64,000 bases of DNA, taken from positions 1 through 64,000 of the forward strand of contig CAWACK010000009.1 of the NCBI GenBank assembly GCA_963780545.1, read 5' to 3'. Under the pieces are notes generated by a model. That model had not been told where the DNA came from, made no database searches, and was given only the letters and a program-made list of their open reading frames with translations. The first letter of the stretch is position 1, and each line of letters opens with the position of its first letter. This DNA comes from UBA8941 sp963780545. Lineage in GTDB: Archaea; Thermoproteota; Bathyarchaeia; TCS64. A program made the position numbers and the translations under genes. Shown here in pieces: positions 43,427 through 51,140 of the stretch.

Positions 43427-43500
43427 AAACGTCTTTTTCTTTTCTTTAACACAATCCTTAAATTATCAATTTCTTAGTTTTAATTAAAGGAGTAACAATA

Positions 43501-43905
43501 TTGGTTAAAGTGACGTTCGCGCCTTCGGAAGAACTCATAATTCATGAATCAATCTATCACTCTTTGCCAGACTTGATAAAGATTTTTAGCGTAGGTGTGC
43601 AACCTGGTGGGCTTGCGGGTCCGCTTAGTTGGGCTGAAGGCGTCGTTTTCCATTTTTCACGCATAGCACCAACAGATGAAATTTTTAAAGAGTTACTACA
43701 AGGGAAAATACATTGGAATGTCGTGGAATGGGCTTTGATGCCTCAATACATGCAAGTCATACCAATAGAAGAAATAAATGCCAAAATACCCGTAATTGAT
43801 GTAAGTACTAGCACTATCCTCTGTGATGTTGCAAAGGCATTAAAGGAACAAGCACAAAAAGAAACGAAATCCCAGAGCGCGCGTGTGCATGTTTCTAATA
43901 ATTGA
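43501..43905 (+). CDS. Hypothetical protein
   Basis: A 134-residue soluble protein starting TTG 43501, VKVTFAPSEELIIHESIYHSL. The middle, GGLAGPLSWAEGVVFHFSRI, is glycine-rich; the C-terminus is a charged helix. Its A+T content is clearly higher than in the GC-rich genes after 44600. Box-A-like TTTTAATTAAAG at 43478-43489 lies just upstream. No family is recognised. Confidence 0.5.
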   Translation: MVKVTFAPSEELIIHESIYHSLPDLIKIFSVGVQPGGLAGPLSWAEGVVFHFSRIAPTDEIFKELLQGKIHWNVVEWALMPQYMQVIPIEEINAKIPVIDVSTSTILCDVAKALKEQAQKETKSQSARVHVSNN

Positions 43906-43968
43906 CCCAAGCAAAGCACAAACTTTTCATTAACGTAACCAAAAAAATGGCTTGACACTCTGATCCAT

Positions 43969-44166
43969 AATGTTACATTCAAGGTCTCCGATATGGGAGA
44001 GATCAATGTCTCCGAACCTACGTAGGTAAAGGCTCAGATTGTCAAGTCAGCGACGGAGGCCGCTACAATGCTGCTGAAGATCGACGACGTGATAGCCTCC
44101 TCGAAGTCAAAGCCTCCGACCGGTGGGTCGGTAGAAATGGAGGGCGGTATGCCCCCGATGATGTAG
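43969..44166 (+). pseudogene. Remnant of a thermosome (group II chaperonin) 3' end
   Basis: This frame encodes the last 65 residues of a thermosome subunit: FKVSDMGEINVSEPT*VKAQ, then IVKSATEAATMLLKIDDVIA and a Gly/Met tail GGMPPMM. In intact thermosomes the same place reads EPLRVKTQAIKSATEAA...ILRIDDVIA. Here a TAG (44023-44025) interrupts it at the position of the expected Arg, and nothing upstream encodes the rest of the chaperonin. It is a fragment, directly upstream of rpoK, that probably came along when a chromosomal segment was captured. Confidence 0.75.
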
Positions 44167-44190
44167 TGAAGATTAAACTGAAGGGTCTGT

Positions 44191-44448
44191 TTGTCTGATA
44201 ATGTCCGGATTGGGCCCCCGAAGCTGACGCGCTTCGAGAGGGCGAGGATCGTCGGTGCGCGTGCACTACAGGTCTCACTGGGAGCTCCGATTCTGGTCGA
44301 GATCTCCTCAAGGGTCAGCGACCCCATGGACATCGCCTTAGCGGAGTTGAAGGAGGGGGTGCTCCCGATGACGATCAGGAGGACGCTGCCAAACGGCGCT
44401 CACCAGGACATAGCCCTCGTCGACCTCATGCCGCCGAAGGAGAAATAG
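44191..44448 (+). CDS. rpoK: DNA-directed RNA polymerase subunit K (Rpb6)
   Basis: An 85-residue RpoK/Rpb6. KLTRFERARIVGARALQVSL and GAPILVEISSRVSDPMDIAL lead to the C-terminal AELKEGVLPMTIRRTLPNG, the family's assembly motif that clamps the largest polymerase subunits. Length is slightly longer than the 55-70 residues of many archaeal RpoK, with a polar C-terminal tail. Start TTG 44191, with no better codon upstream. It follows a thermosome remnant and sits in the putative element; the host's main rpoK would then be elsewhere, which I cannot verify. Confidence 0.88.
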   Translation: MSDNVRIGPPKLTRFERARIVGARALQVSLGAPILVEISSRVSDPMDIALAELKEGVLPMTIRRTLPNGAHQDIALVDLMPPKEK

Positions 44449-44473
44449 AACTCTTTTTCTCGCTGAACACGGT

Positions 44474-44635
44474 ATGGGAGTCAAGTTGGTCTTAAACGAC
44501 GAGGAGTTCTGAAGGAGGACATTCGCTCTCCTCGACCATGGGGATTCCGTTTCCGATTTAGCTGATAAGCTGAAGATTGATTTGACTCTGGCTTGGGCTC
44601 TAGGAGGAGACCGGACCCGGCTGGTCACCAGATAA
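44474..44635 (+). pseudogene. Short HTH-like gene with an in-frame TGA
   Basis: ATG 44474 begins GVKLVLNDEEF, then TGA, and continues in the same frame as RRTFALLDHGDSVSDLADKL, KIDLTLAWALGGD to TAA 44633-44635. The second part looks like a small helix-turn-helix. A single change (for example TGG to TGA) would explain the stop. It lies 25 bp after rpoK, on the same strand. Confidence 0.35.
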
Positions 44636-45232
44636 AATTGCAGAAATACCGTCGGTATCGTCGGCGACGGGGCTCCGCCGTGAGCCGGGGATCCTCCTCA
44701 ACGCGTCCACGTGACGGAGGCGCCTGTAGAGGTAGGGGCTGCACCCTGAAGACCTCGTCGGCCTCCGCTCCACGTCCGTGTCGAGAAGGCTGGAGCCGAT
44801 CAGGGCGCCGACCAAGTGCGAGCTGACGCCGACGACCGCGGCGATCTCGGCAGCGCTCACCCACCTGTCGCATGGAACGGCCTCGAGGATCCTCCCGACC
44901 GCTTCGCCACGACTATAGGGCCCGCGGCGTGGATACGTCCCGGCGTCGTCCGGTTGAAGTCCTCCGGGCCCGGAGGGCTCATGCCTGTGGAGGGCTCTGG
45001 GCAGCGGCTGGCTTCCCCCGACGTGGTCGCATAGGATGCAGCGCCAGGTCCCATTGGTCCACTCGAAGAGTTTGAGGCCGTGACAGCCCCCGCACCAGAG
45101 CTCCCTCAGCCACCTGGCCCACTGGCAGCCGGGGCAGAGGGCCCGGTACTCGACGACGTGGAGGCCGTCGACGCGGCGGAGGAGCAGCTCCCCGCCGCAG
45201 GCGGGGCAGGCGGGCGACGTCGAGGTGTCCAC
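44600..45232 (-). CDS. Zinc-ribbon and winged-helix protein downstream of tfb
   Basis: A 210-residue protein. GTG 45232 lies 1 base after the TFB stop codon, so the genes are translationally coupled. Residues 7-90 hold three cysteine pairs: PACPACGGEL, ALCPGCQW, LWCGGCHG and ILCDHVGG, probably two zinc ribbons. Residues about 125-185 are a winged helix, VGRILEAVPCDRWVSAAEIA followed by AVVGVSSHLVGALIG. It is GC-rich like its neighbours. It may be a specific partner of the element's TFB. No family is recognised. Confidence 0.6.
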   Translation of the reverse strand: MDTSTSPACPACGGELLLRRVDGLHVVEYRALCPGCQWARWLRELWCGGCHGLKLFEWTNGTWRCILCDHVGGSQPLPRALHRHEPSGPGGLQPDDAGTYPRRGPYSRGEAVGRILEAVPCDRWVSAAEIAAVVGVSSHLVGALIGSSLLDTDVERRPTRSSGCSPYLYRRLRHVDALRRIPGSRRSPVADDTDGISAILSGDQPGPVSS

Positions 45233-45233
45233 C

Positions 45234-46265
45234 TCACCCCTCCACCTGGGCCCCGGCCTCGATGACTTGGTCAACCTCCAGGCCTCCGCTCTTCCCATGT
45301 CCTGACACGCCTTGACGGGTCCTCGGGTGCTCAGATGGGACCTCCAGTTCAAGGATGTCCTTGAGCCACCTGTAGCGGTTCCTGATGGTGACCTCGGTGA
45401 CGCCGGCTGCGTCTGCGATCATCTTCTGGGTTCTCCTCTCGTTCATCATCTGGCAGGCGGTGTAGAGGGCCGCGGCGGCGAGCCCCATAGGGTCCTTGCC
45501 CGCCGTGATCTTGAGCTTCTCCGCCCTCCTGAGTATCTCGACCGCCTTCTGCTGGGTCTTCTCGCCCACGCCGACCTTGGCGGCTATCTTAGGGACCCCG
45601 AGCTGGGCGTCGGGGATGGGCATCTGTATGCTCAGCTCCCTGAGAATGAGTCTGTAGATGCGGGCGATGTCCTTCTTGTCTATTGTGCTTACCCTGGCTA
45701 TCTCCCGTATGGTCCTCTGAGTCTGGGTCATCCTGCAAGCGGCGTAGAGGGAGGCGGCGGTTATCGCGGAGATGCTCCGCCCCCTGACTAGACCCTGGTT
45801 GAGGGCCTTACGGTAGATGACGGCTGCTTTCTCCTTTATCGTCGGCGGTAAGTGGAGCTTATCCGATAGCCTGTCGAGATCCACCATCGCCTGGGCGAGG
45901 TTCCGATCCGTGGAGCTGTGGACGCGGGACCTTACCTGCCACCTCCTGAGCCTGAGCATCTGGAGCCTCGTGTTGAGGGGAGTGTTCCTACCGTAGGCGC
46001 CTATAACGGTGGAGAGGCCATTATCGTGGATGGCGAAGCTGAAGGGGGCGCCGACCCTGCTACGGGTCTCCTCCTCACCGGGGGTGAAGTCCCTCCACTC
46101 CGGGCCGAGGCTGATCGTGGACTCGCGTAGAACTAGGCCGCACGCGCCGCAGATCACCTCCCCGGTACCCCCATCGTAGACGGTGTTTCCGCCGCCGCAT
46201 TCCGGGCAGACGTCGTCCTCGACGGGGATGTCCCTCTTCTTCGATGTAATCGTCCTTCCTCTCAC
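45234..46265 (-). CDS. tfb: Transcription initiation factor TFB (TFIIB homologue)
   Basis: TFB bridges TBP-DNA and RNA polymerase. The 343-residue protein has the N-terminal zinc ribbon CPECGGGNTVYDGGTGEVIC then GACG, the B-reader GPEWRDFTPGEEETRSRVGA and SFAIHDNGLSTVIG, and two cyclin repeats (for example ISAITAASLYAACRMTQTQR and LAAAALYTACQMMNERRTQK). A C-terminal extension of about 35 residues is extra. Start GTG 46265. It sits in the GC-rich block of the putative element and heads an operon with the zinc-ribbon protein. Multiple TFBs are common in archaea; whether the host has another is not visible here. Confidence 0.93.
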   Translation of the reverse strand: MRGRTITSKKRDIPVEDDVCPECGGGNTVYDGGTGEVICGACGLVLRESTISLGPEWRDFTPGEEETRSRVGAPFSFAIHDNGLSTVIGAYGRNTPLNTRLQMLRLRRWQVRSRVHSSTDRNLAQAMVDLDRLSDKLHLPPTIKEKAAVIYRKALNQGLVRGRSISAITAASLYAACRMTQTQRTIREIARVSTIDKKDIARIYRLILRELSIQMPIPDAQLGVPKIAAKVGVGEKTQQKAVEILRRAEKLKITAGKDPMGLAAAALYTACQMMNERRTQKMIADAAGVTEVTIRNRYRWLKDILELEVPSEHPRTRQGVSGHGKSGGLEVDQVIEAGAQVEG

Positions 46266-46359
46266 TCCCTAGATCTGATTCGTTCCGGAATACGGGCCTG
46301 GTCAGGGTCACGCTGCATGCGCGTCTTCTCCACCTTCTCGTGCCGGTTACCTACGGCCC

Positions 46360-46683
46360 TCAGCCCATCCTGAGAATGAACCAGGGGATGGCTCCGGCGA
46401 TGATCAGGGCCTCATCCCGATCCTTCTCCGCCGTGGTCGCGACCTTCTTGTAGGACTTCCACGCCATGACTATGGCCGCCTTATAGACCTTCTCCGCCTG
46501 AGCCGTAGCCTCATCATGGTCCTTCTTGGCCGGCGCCGTCGCCTCCTCGTAGTCCTTCCAGGCCTGTGCCGTCGCCTCATTATAGGCCTTCCACGCATGG
46601 ACCACCGTTTCCCCGAAGACCTTCCAGGTCTGTATCGTCGCCTCCTCTCGGGCCTTCTGGGCCTGCTGTTTATTCGAGCTCAT
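46360..46683 (-). CDS. Protein of eight 11-residue (hendecad) repeats
   Basis: A 107-residue protein. Residues 9-96 are eight consecutive 11-mers: QKAREEATIQT, WKVFGETVVHA, WKAYNEATAQA, WKDYEEATAPA, KKDHDEATAQA, EKVYKAAIVMA, WKSYKKVATTA, EKDRDEALIIA. Positions 1-2 are aromatic/charged and Lys, and position 11 is Ala in most units. An 11-residue period implies a straight or right-handed coiled coil. The C-terminus, GAIPWFILRMG, is hydrophobic and may touch a membrane. No family is recognised. It lies between tfb and the winged-helix regulator, all on the minus strand. Confidence 0.7.
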   Translation of the reverse strand: MSSNKQQAQKAREEATIQTWKVFGETVVHAWKAYNEATAQAWKDYEEATAPAKKDHDEATAQAEKVYKAAIVMAWKSYKKVATTAEKDRDEALIIAGAIPWFILRMG

Positions 46684-46751
46684 TCGACCTCAACATCAGG
46701 TACGCCTAGGTGGATGGTCTCCCACCCGAGGAGCTGCAAAAGCGGGTCTAT

Positions 46752-47420
46752 CTAGCCCTCCCTCCCGGAGACGAGCTCCATGACCTGGGGCGGGAGGGAG
46801 CCGATCACTATGTATGCCACATCCTCGGCGACGTCGGAGTTGAGCCGTAGCGCGGCTGCGACCCTGCCGGCCGACATATCGTCGAACCAGGACATGAACT
46901 TGACGAATCTTCGCGTAAACGTCTCCTCGTCGGGCGCCTGGGCGGCCAGCCTGCAGGCCATCAGGGTCAGGGCCCGGTGGTACAGGAGGAGCTCGTCGAC
47001 GAAGGGGACCAGCGCCCTGACGCGCTCCGCGGGGTCCGACTCCGCCCGGGAGTTGAACTTGTACAGCTCCTCCGCGATGGCCTGAAGCTGACCGTCCATC
47101 TTATCGAAGATCCGGCGGACCTCCTCGGACGCGAAGTGATAGACCCAGGTCTCCCGGCCATTCGCGCGTTCACGGCACTTTTTCAGGACACCGAGCTCGA
47201 TCAGCCTCTTCAGCTTCTTGCTGAGGGTCCTCCGCGACATCTCTCCGCTCTTCACGGGTGCCTCGAAGTCGCTCCACGTGGCCCACCCTCCGTGGCTTTG
47301 AAGCACTTCCAGAGATCCCCTGTTCTTGCTCGTCGTGTAGGCTCTGCAAGTATACTCGGAGTATACTTGGACTCTGGAACTAAATGCTTTACGGTGAAAC
47401 ACAACGGGAAGCTTGGACAA
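46752..47420 (-). CDS. Winged-helix transcriptional regulator
   Basis: A 222-codon frame. Residues about 35-90 form an ArsR/MarR-like winged helix: GSLEVLQSHGGWATWSDFEA, SGEMSRRTLSKKLKRLIELG and VLKKCRERANGRETWVYHFA. The C-terminal helical half mediates dimers or binds a ligand. A perfect 23-bp palindrome at 47347-47369 lies inside the first 25 codons; if translation begins downstream of it, the palindrome becomes an autoregulatory operator. Several GTG/TTG codons allow a later start. It is GC-rich and probably co-transcribed with the genes down to 45234. Confidence 0.65.
   Translation of the reverse strand: MSKLPVVFHRKAFSSRVQVYSEYTCRAYTTSKNRGSLEVLQSHGGWATWSDFEAPVKSGEMSRRTLSKKLKRLIELGVLKKCRERANGRETWVYHFASEEVRRIFDKMDGQLQAIAEELYKFNSRAESDPAERVRALVPFVDELLLYHRALTLMACRLAAQAPDEETFTRRFVKFMSWFDDMSAGRVAAALRLNSDVAEDVAYIVIGSLPPQVMELVSGREG
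47347..47369. promoter_or_regulatory. Perfect 11-bp inverted repeat with GTATAC in both arms
   Basis: CAAGTATACTC (47347-47357) and GAGTATACTTG (47359-47369) are exact reverse complements around one G. Such a 23-bp dyad is typical of a homodimeric repressor site. It overlaps the 5' end of the winged-helix gene and shares GTATAC with the array at 40538-40583. Confidence 0.65.
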
Positions 47421-47700
47421 GACAGTGGGGATCAGGATGACCCTTGCTCTCTATAAGCTGCAGAGCCTGGCCCAAGGGCAAGAAAAATAAGTATCCTGGC
47501 AGCACCCGCCGTCGATTTCGTACTCTTGGTTTTGTTTCGCACACAGGCTGGTTGACGCCCAAGGGAAGCTAATCCTTGCCGAGCTCGAGGAGGCCTGACG
47601 GCTCCAGAAGCTCATAAAGGCCAGGTGAGATCTCGAGCTCCCTAAGACTCTTAAAGCCAGAAGCAGAGGAACGTCCTGAGGCGAATAGAGAAGGTGAGAG
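47421..47700. other. Gene-poor stretch with decayed coding traces
   Basis: No intact reading frame. Around 47549-47660 a plus-strand frame reads LVDAQGKLILAELEEA, stop, RLQKLIKAR, stop, which looks like a worn coding sequence with nonsense changes. No RNA gene or repeat is visible. Confidence 0.35.
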
Positions 47701-47703
47701 GCA

Positions 47704-47981
47704 ATGCCCCGACCGCGTGCACGGTTGAAGCGAGGTTCAAAGATTGTGCCGGGGTTATCCGCGGGGATGATTAAGACTCTCTAGGATATTTCGGATGAAA
47801 ATATGATTCGTTTTTTCATGCTCGAGCTTGTGAAGATAGGCGGCGGTACAGCCCTAAGATTCCCTTTGGTATTAGACGTCGACTGCGCCGGCTGGGTCTT
47901 ATCGAGGATGTCGGCGGTGGGCTCCGCCTCACCGCAAAAGGCGTGAAGTTTCTCGACGAACTCGAGAAGGCCGAGGTCTGA
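47704..47981 (+). pseudogene. Decayed winged-helix gene
   Basis: The 5' part in one frame begins PRPRARLKRGSKIVPG, has a TAG at 47782, then DISDENMIRFFMLELVKI. Near 47835 the frame changes and reads RYSPKIPFGIRRRLRRLGLI and EDVGGGLRLTAKGVKFLDEL to TGA 47981, a typical wing of an archaeal winged-helix regulator. One nonsense codon plus one frameshift make it non-functional unless the assembly is wrong. Confidence 0.45.
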
Positions 47982-48022
47982 CGATCGCGCTCATCGGTGA
48001 GGAGTAGGCCGCCAGGAGGTTA

Positions 48023-48145
48023 TTAATCACTAGCTAATATTGCTAAAACAAGCCCAATAAGGCCAAGTATCGCTAAGATCGCTAGGAAATTATTATCATT
48101 TCTCGCCTCCTCGAACTCCTTATTCAGGATAACGTTAAGCTTCAT
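48023..48145 (-). CDS. Small single-pass membrane protein
   Basis: A 40-residue frame from ATG 48145: a charged front KLNVILNKEFEEARNDNN and one helix FLAILAILGLIGLVLAILAS. The balanced amphipathic-plus-helix design is typical of small archaeal membrane proteins. It starts 76 bp before the divergent cdc48 gene. No family is recognised. Confidence 0.5.
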   Translation of the reverse strand: MKLNVILNKEFEEARNDNNFLAILAILGLIGLVLAILASD

Positions 48146-48220
48146 GGCCTCACCAGTCGTAATGCGTACACACCCATAGTGATGAATAACAAACTAATCT
48201 TATATTGATTAAGACCTATC

Positions 48221-50425
48221 TTGAAAGCCGAGAAGCATCTCCAGGTGGACTTTTTGAGCAGCATCAAGTTGAAGGTAGCCGAAGCGAAACAGCAAATTGA
48301 CGTCGGTCGAAGCATCGCGCGCATGGACTCTGATGCGATGAAGACCCTCGGTGTCACCGTAGGCGACGTCGTCGAGATCGTCGGCAAGAAGTCCACCGCG
48401 GCAAAGGCTTGGCCAGCTTACACAGAGGATCAGGGACTCGGACTCCTACGCATCGATGGCTTCATCCGGAAGAACTGCAACGTGAGCATCAACGAGTTCG
48501 TCGACGTCAAGAGGGCCGAAGTGGAATACGCCGCTTCGGTGAAGCTCGCGCCGGTTGACTTCAGGATGAGCGTGGACAACGACTTCATAAGCTTCGTGAA
48601 GGACCGCCTCATCGACCACCCCGCGACGCGTGGCGACACACTGCTCATCATGATGCTCGGCCACTCGGTGCCCTTCATGGTAGTCAACACGCGGCCAGCT
48701 GGGATCGTCAAGATCTCTCCTACCTCGGAGATCCAGATCCTGAGTGAACCCGTGCCCGAGATGGAGATGACGAGCCGGACCACATACGAGGACATCGGCG
48801 GCCTGAACGAGGAGATCCGGCGCATAAGAGAGATGGTGGAGCTGCCACTGAAGCACCCGGAGATATTCCAGCGCCTCGGCATAGACCCGCCGAAGGGTGT
48901 GCTGATCCACGGCCCACCAGGTTGTGGTAAGACGCTCCTGGCCCGCGCAGTCGCGAACGAGTCAGACGCCAACTTCTATGCGATAAACGGCCCCGAGATC
49001 ATGAGCAAGTTTTACGGCGAGTCCGAGGGTAATATAAGGAGAATGTTCGAGGACGCCGAGAAGAACGCGCCTAGCATCCTGTTCATCGACGAGATAGACG
49101 CCATCGCGCCGAAAAGGAGCGAGGTCACCGGAGAGGTTGAGCGCCGCGTCGTCGCACAGCTCCTCGCCAGCATGGACGGCTTGAAGAGTAGGGGCCACGT
49201 CATAGTCATAGGCGCAACTAACAGACCCGAGGCTATCGACGAGGCCCTTCGGCGCCCAGGTAGGTTCGACAGGGAGATCGAGATCGCCGTTACCGGTAGG
49301 GAGGGGCGCCTAGAGATCCTGCAGATTCACACCCGAGATATGCCGCTGGCTGAGGACGTCAACCTCCAGAAGGTCTCCGAGTTCACCCATGGCTACACTG
49401 GCGCCGACCTCGAGGCCCTGAGTCGTGAGGCCGCCATGAAGGCGCTCCGCAGGTACCTCCCCAAGATCGACCTAGAGCAGAAGAGGATACCCCACGAGGT
49501 CCTTGACAATATGGTCGTCAATGGTGAGGATATAATGGGCGCCTTTAGGGAGGTTACTCCGACGGTGATGCGCGAGGTCTACGTCGAGACGCCGAACGTC
49601 CACTGGGACGAGGTCGGCGGCCTCGAGGAGGTTAAGCAGGGGCTAATGGAGGCGGTGGAGTGGCCGCTCAAGACGCCCGAGAGGTTTACGCGCCTCGGGA
49701 TCCAGCCGCCCAAGGGAATACTTCTTCAAGGCCCACCTGGCTGCGGCAAGACGCTTCTAGCCCGAGCCGTCGCTACGGAGTCTGAGGCGAACTTCATCGC
49801 CATCCGCGGCCCCGAGATATTCAGCAAGTGGGTCGGCGAGTCAGAGAAGGCGTTACGTGAGACCTTCAGGAAGGCCCGATTGGCGGCGCCGAGCATCATA
49901 TTCTTCGACGAGTTCGACGCCCTCGTCCCCACAAGGGGTGGGGGAGGCGACAACCGAGTCACGGAGAGAGTCATAAGCCAGCTTCTCACCGAGATCGACG
50001 GCCTCCTCAGCCTCCAGAATATAGTCGTAATCGCCGCCACGAACCGCCCGGACATGATCGACCCCGCCGTTCTTCGCCCGGGTAGGTTCGATAGGCGCGT
50101 CTACGTCCCGCCACCAGACTCGGCGGCGAGGCTCAAGATACTTCAGATCAAGACAAGGGACATGCCATTAGATAAGGGCGTTAAAGTCGAAGAGCTCGCG
50201 AAGAGAATGCAGGGTTACAGCGGTGCCGACATCGACTCCATCTGCCGAGAGGCCGCGATAACCGCCCTCAGAAAGGACCCGGAGGCGACGAAGGTCACCC
50301 TGAACGACTTCGAGAAGGTAATGTCTGATATACTCCCCTCGATAACCCCTGATATGGAGAAGTGGTACCAGGAGACGAATAAGCGCCTCCGGGACCAGCA
50401 GAAGCCCCCAATGGATATAGCTTAG
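48221..50425 (+). CDS. cdc48: Cdc48/VCP-type AAA ATPase
   Basis: A 734-residue unfoldase with the full Cdc48 layout: N domain (residues about 12-190, VAEAKQQIDVGRSIARMD), D1 with GPPGCGKT (about 231-238), ILFIDEIDA and GATNRPEAIDEALRRPGRFD, and D2 with GPPGCGKT (about 504-511), IIFFDEFDA and AATNRPDMIDPAVLRPGRFD. Both rings keep Walker A, Walker B and sensor residues. The aromatic pore residues are MSKFYGESE in D1 and FSKWVGESE in D2. The C-terminus lacks a long hydrophobic tail. Start TTG 48221. It unfolds ubiquitin-like or damaged proteins for the proteasome. Here it lies inside the putative element, followed by two small genes on the same strand. Confidence 0.93.
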   Translation: MKAEKHLQVDFLSSIKLKVAEAKQQIDVGRSIARMDSDAMKTLGVTVGDVVEIVGKKSTAAKAWPAYTEDQGLGLLRIDGFIRKNCNVSINEFVDVKRAEVEYAASVKLAPVDFRMSVDNDFISFVKDRLIDHPATRGDTLLIMMLGHSVPFMVVNTRPAGIVKISPTSEIQILSEPVPEMEMTSRTTYEDIGGLNEEIRRIREMVELPLKHPEIFQRLGIDPPKGVLIHGPPGCGKTLLARAVANESDANFYAINGPEIMSKFYGESEGNIRRMFEDAEKNAPSILFIDEIDAIAPKRSEVTGEVERRVVAQLLASMDGLKSRGHVIVIGATNRPEAIDEALRRPGRFDREIEIAVTGREGRLEILQIHTRDMPLAEDVNLQKVSEFTHGYTGADLEALSREAAMKALRRYLPKIDLEQKRIPHEVLDNMVVNGEDIMGAFREVTPTVMREVYVETPNVHWDEVGGLEEVKQGLMEAVEWPLKTPERFTRLGIQPPKGILLQGPPGCGKTLLARAVATESEANFIAIRGPEIFSKWVGESEKALRETFRKARLAAPSIIFFDEFDALVPTRGGGGDNRVTERVISQLLTEIDGLLSLQNIVVIAATNRPDMIDPAVLRPGRFDRRVYVPPPDSAARLKILQIKTRDMPLDKGVKVEELAKRMQGYSGADIDSICREAAITALRKDPEATKVTLNDFEKVMSDILPSITPDMEKWYQETNKRLRDQQKPPMDIA

Positions 50426-50434
50426 GTGTGAACA

Positions 50435-50569
50435 ATGGACGCTAAGCTCATACCCTCGAACGTTGTGGAGGCTCTCGGGAGGAGCGGCGCCCACGAGTTC
50501 GACGATCTCAAGCACGTCCAGAAGTATTTAATAAATCCTAAGTCAGCAAAGAACAATCGAAGCAGGTAA
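50435..50569 (+). CDS. 44-residue ORF directly after cdc48
   Basis: ATG 50435 lies 9 bp after the cdc48 stop. The product, beginning DAKLIPSNVVEALGRSGAHE and ending KYLINPKSAKNNRSR, is amphipathic then very basic. It ends 5 bp before the next gene. It could be an adaptor peptide for Cdc48 or the separated N-terminus of the following gene; no family is recognised. Confidence 0.45.
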   Translation: MDAKLIPSNVVEALGRSGAHEFDDLKHVQKYLINPKSAKNNRSR

Positions 50570-50574
50570 ATTAA

Positions 50575-51042
50575 TTGGTCGAGGATAAAATGCGCCAAGT
50601 CATCTTTACCATAAAGCAACATTTCGAAGAGTCTAACCGGAAACTTATTCTAGATTTCATTATGGAACACCCAGACCGAAGCCCCTCATTTGAGAAAGCC
50701 TTAGAGGCAGATGTACTCTACGCATTAACGCACGTTGACGAAGATGCTACTATAAAGGGTAACAAGAAAAATAACTACGATTTTCTCCTACCCCATCTGG
50801 ATATGAAGATCGAGTTTAAGGCGACTAGACATGGTGGTAAGAGCCAGTTGAATGAAATTCGATTCGGGAGAAAGGGCAAACGTATTGCTGATTATTATCT
50901 CCTTATAGCACCAAAAATCCCTAACACAATCGACTTCTTGAAAGAGTGTCAAGATATGAATATTAAAATGGTTGTCGAGGAAATTTATGGCAAACACCAA
51001 TACGTATTGGCTCTGATAGAGTCGCCTCCTATGTCAGCGTGA
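50575..51042 (+). CDS. Possible PD-(D/E)XK nuclease-fold protein
   Basis: A 155-residue protein starting TTG 50575. The core NYDFLLPHLDMKIEFKATRH gives D then E-F-K with the spacing of a PD-(D/E)XK active site, and the following GKSQLNEIRFGRKGKRIADY and YYLLIAPKIPNTIDF supply the next strand and helix. It is small for a restriction enzyme. It is the third gene of the cdc48 set and could act with Cdc48 in defence or repair; that pairing is inference. The fold assignment is tentative. Confidence 0.45.
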   Translation: MVEDKMRQVIFTIKQHFEESNRKLILDFIMEHPDRSPSFEKALEADVLYALTHVDEDATIKGNKKNNYDFLLPHLDMKIEFKATRHGGKSQLNEIRFGRKGKRIADYYLLIAPKIPNTIDFLKECQDMNIKMVVEEIYGKHQYVLALIESPPMSA

Positions 51043-51140
51043 GTAGCAGCGCGCATATCTTTATTGTGGCCATTTCAAAAATCTGATTAAATGGTGGATG
51101 GCAGTCGGGGTGATTTTGAGTCAGGAATCTAGATGGGGTT

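Noticed and set aside
43471..43500. A tRNA-like or riboswitch leader before the 134-residue protein
   Set aside because: The region is only A+T-rich promoter-like sequence without stable pairing.
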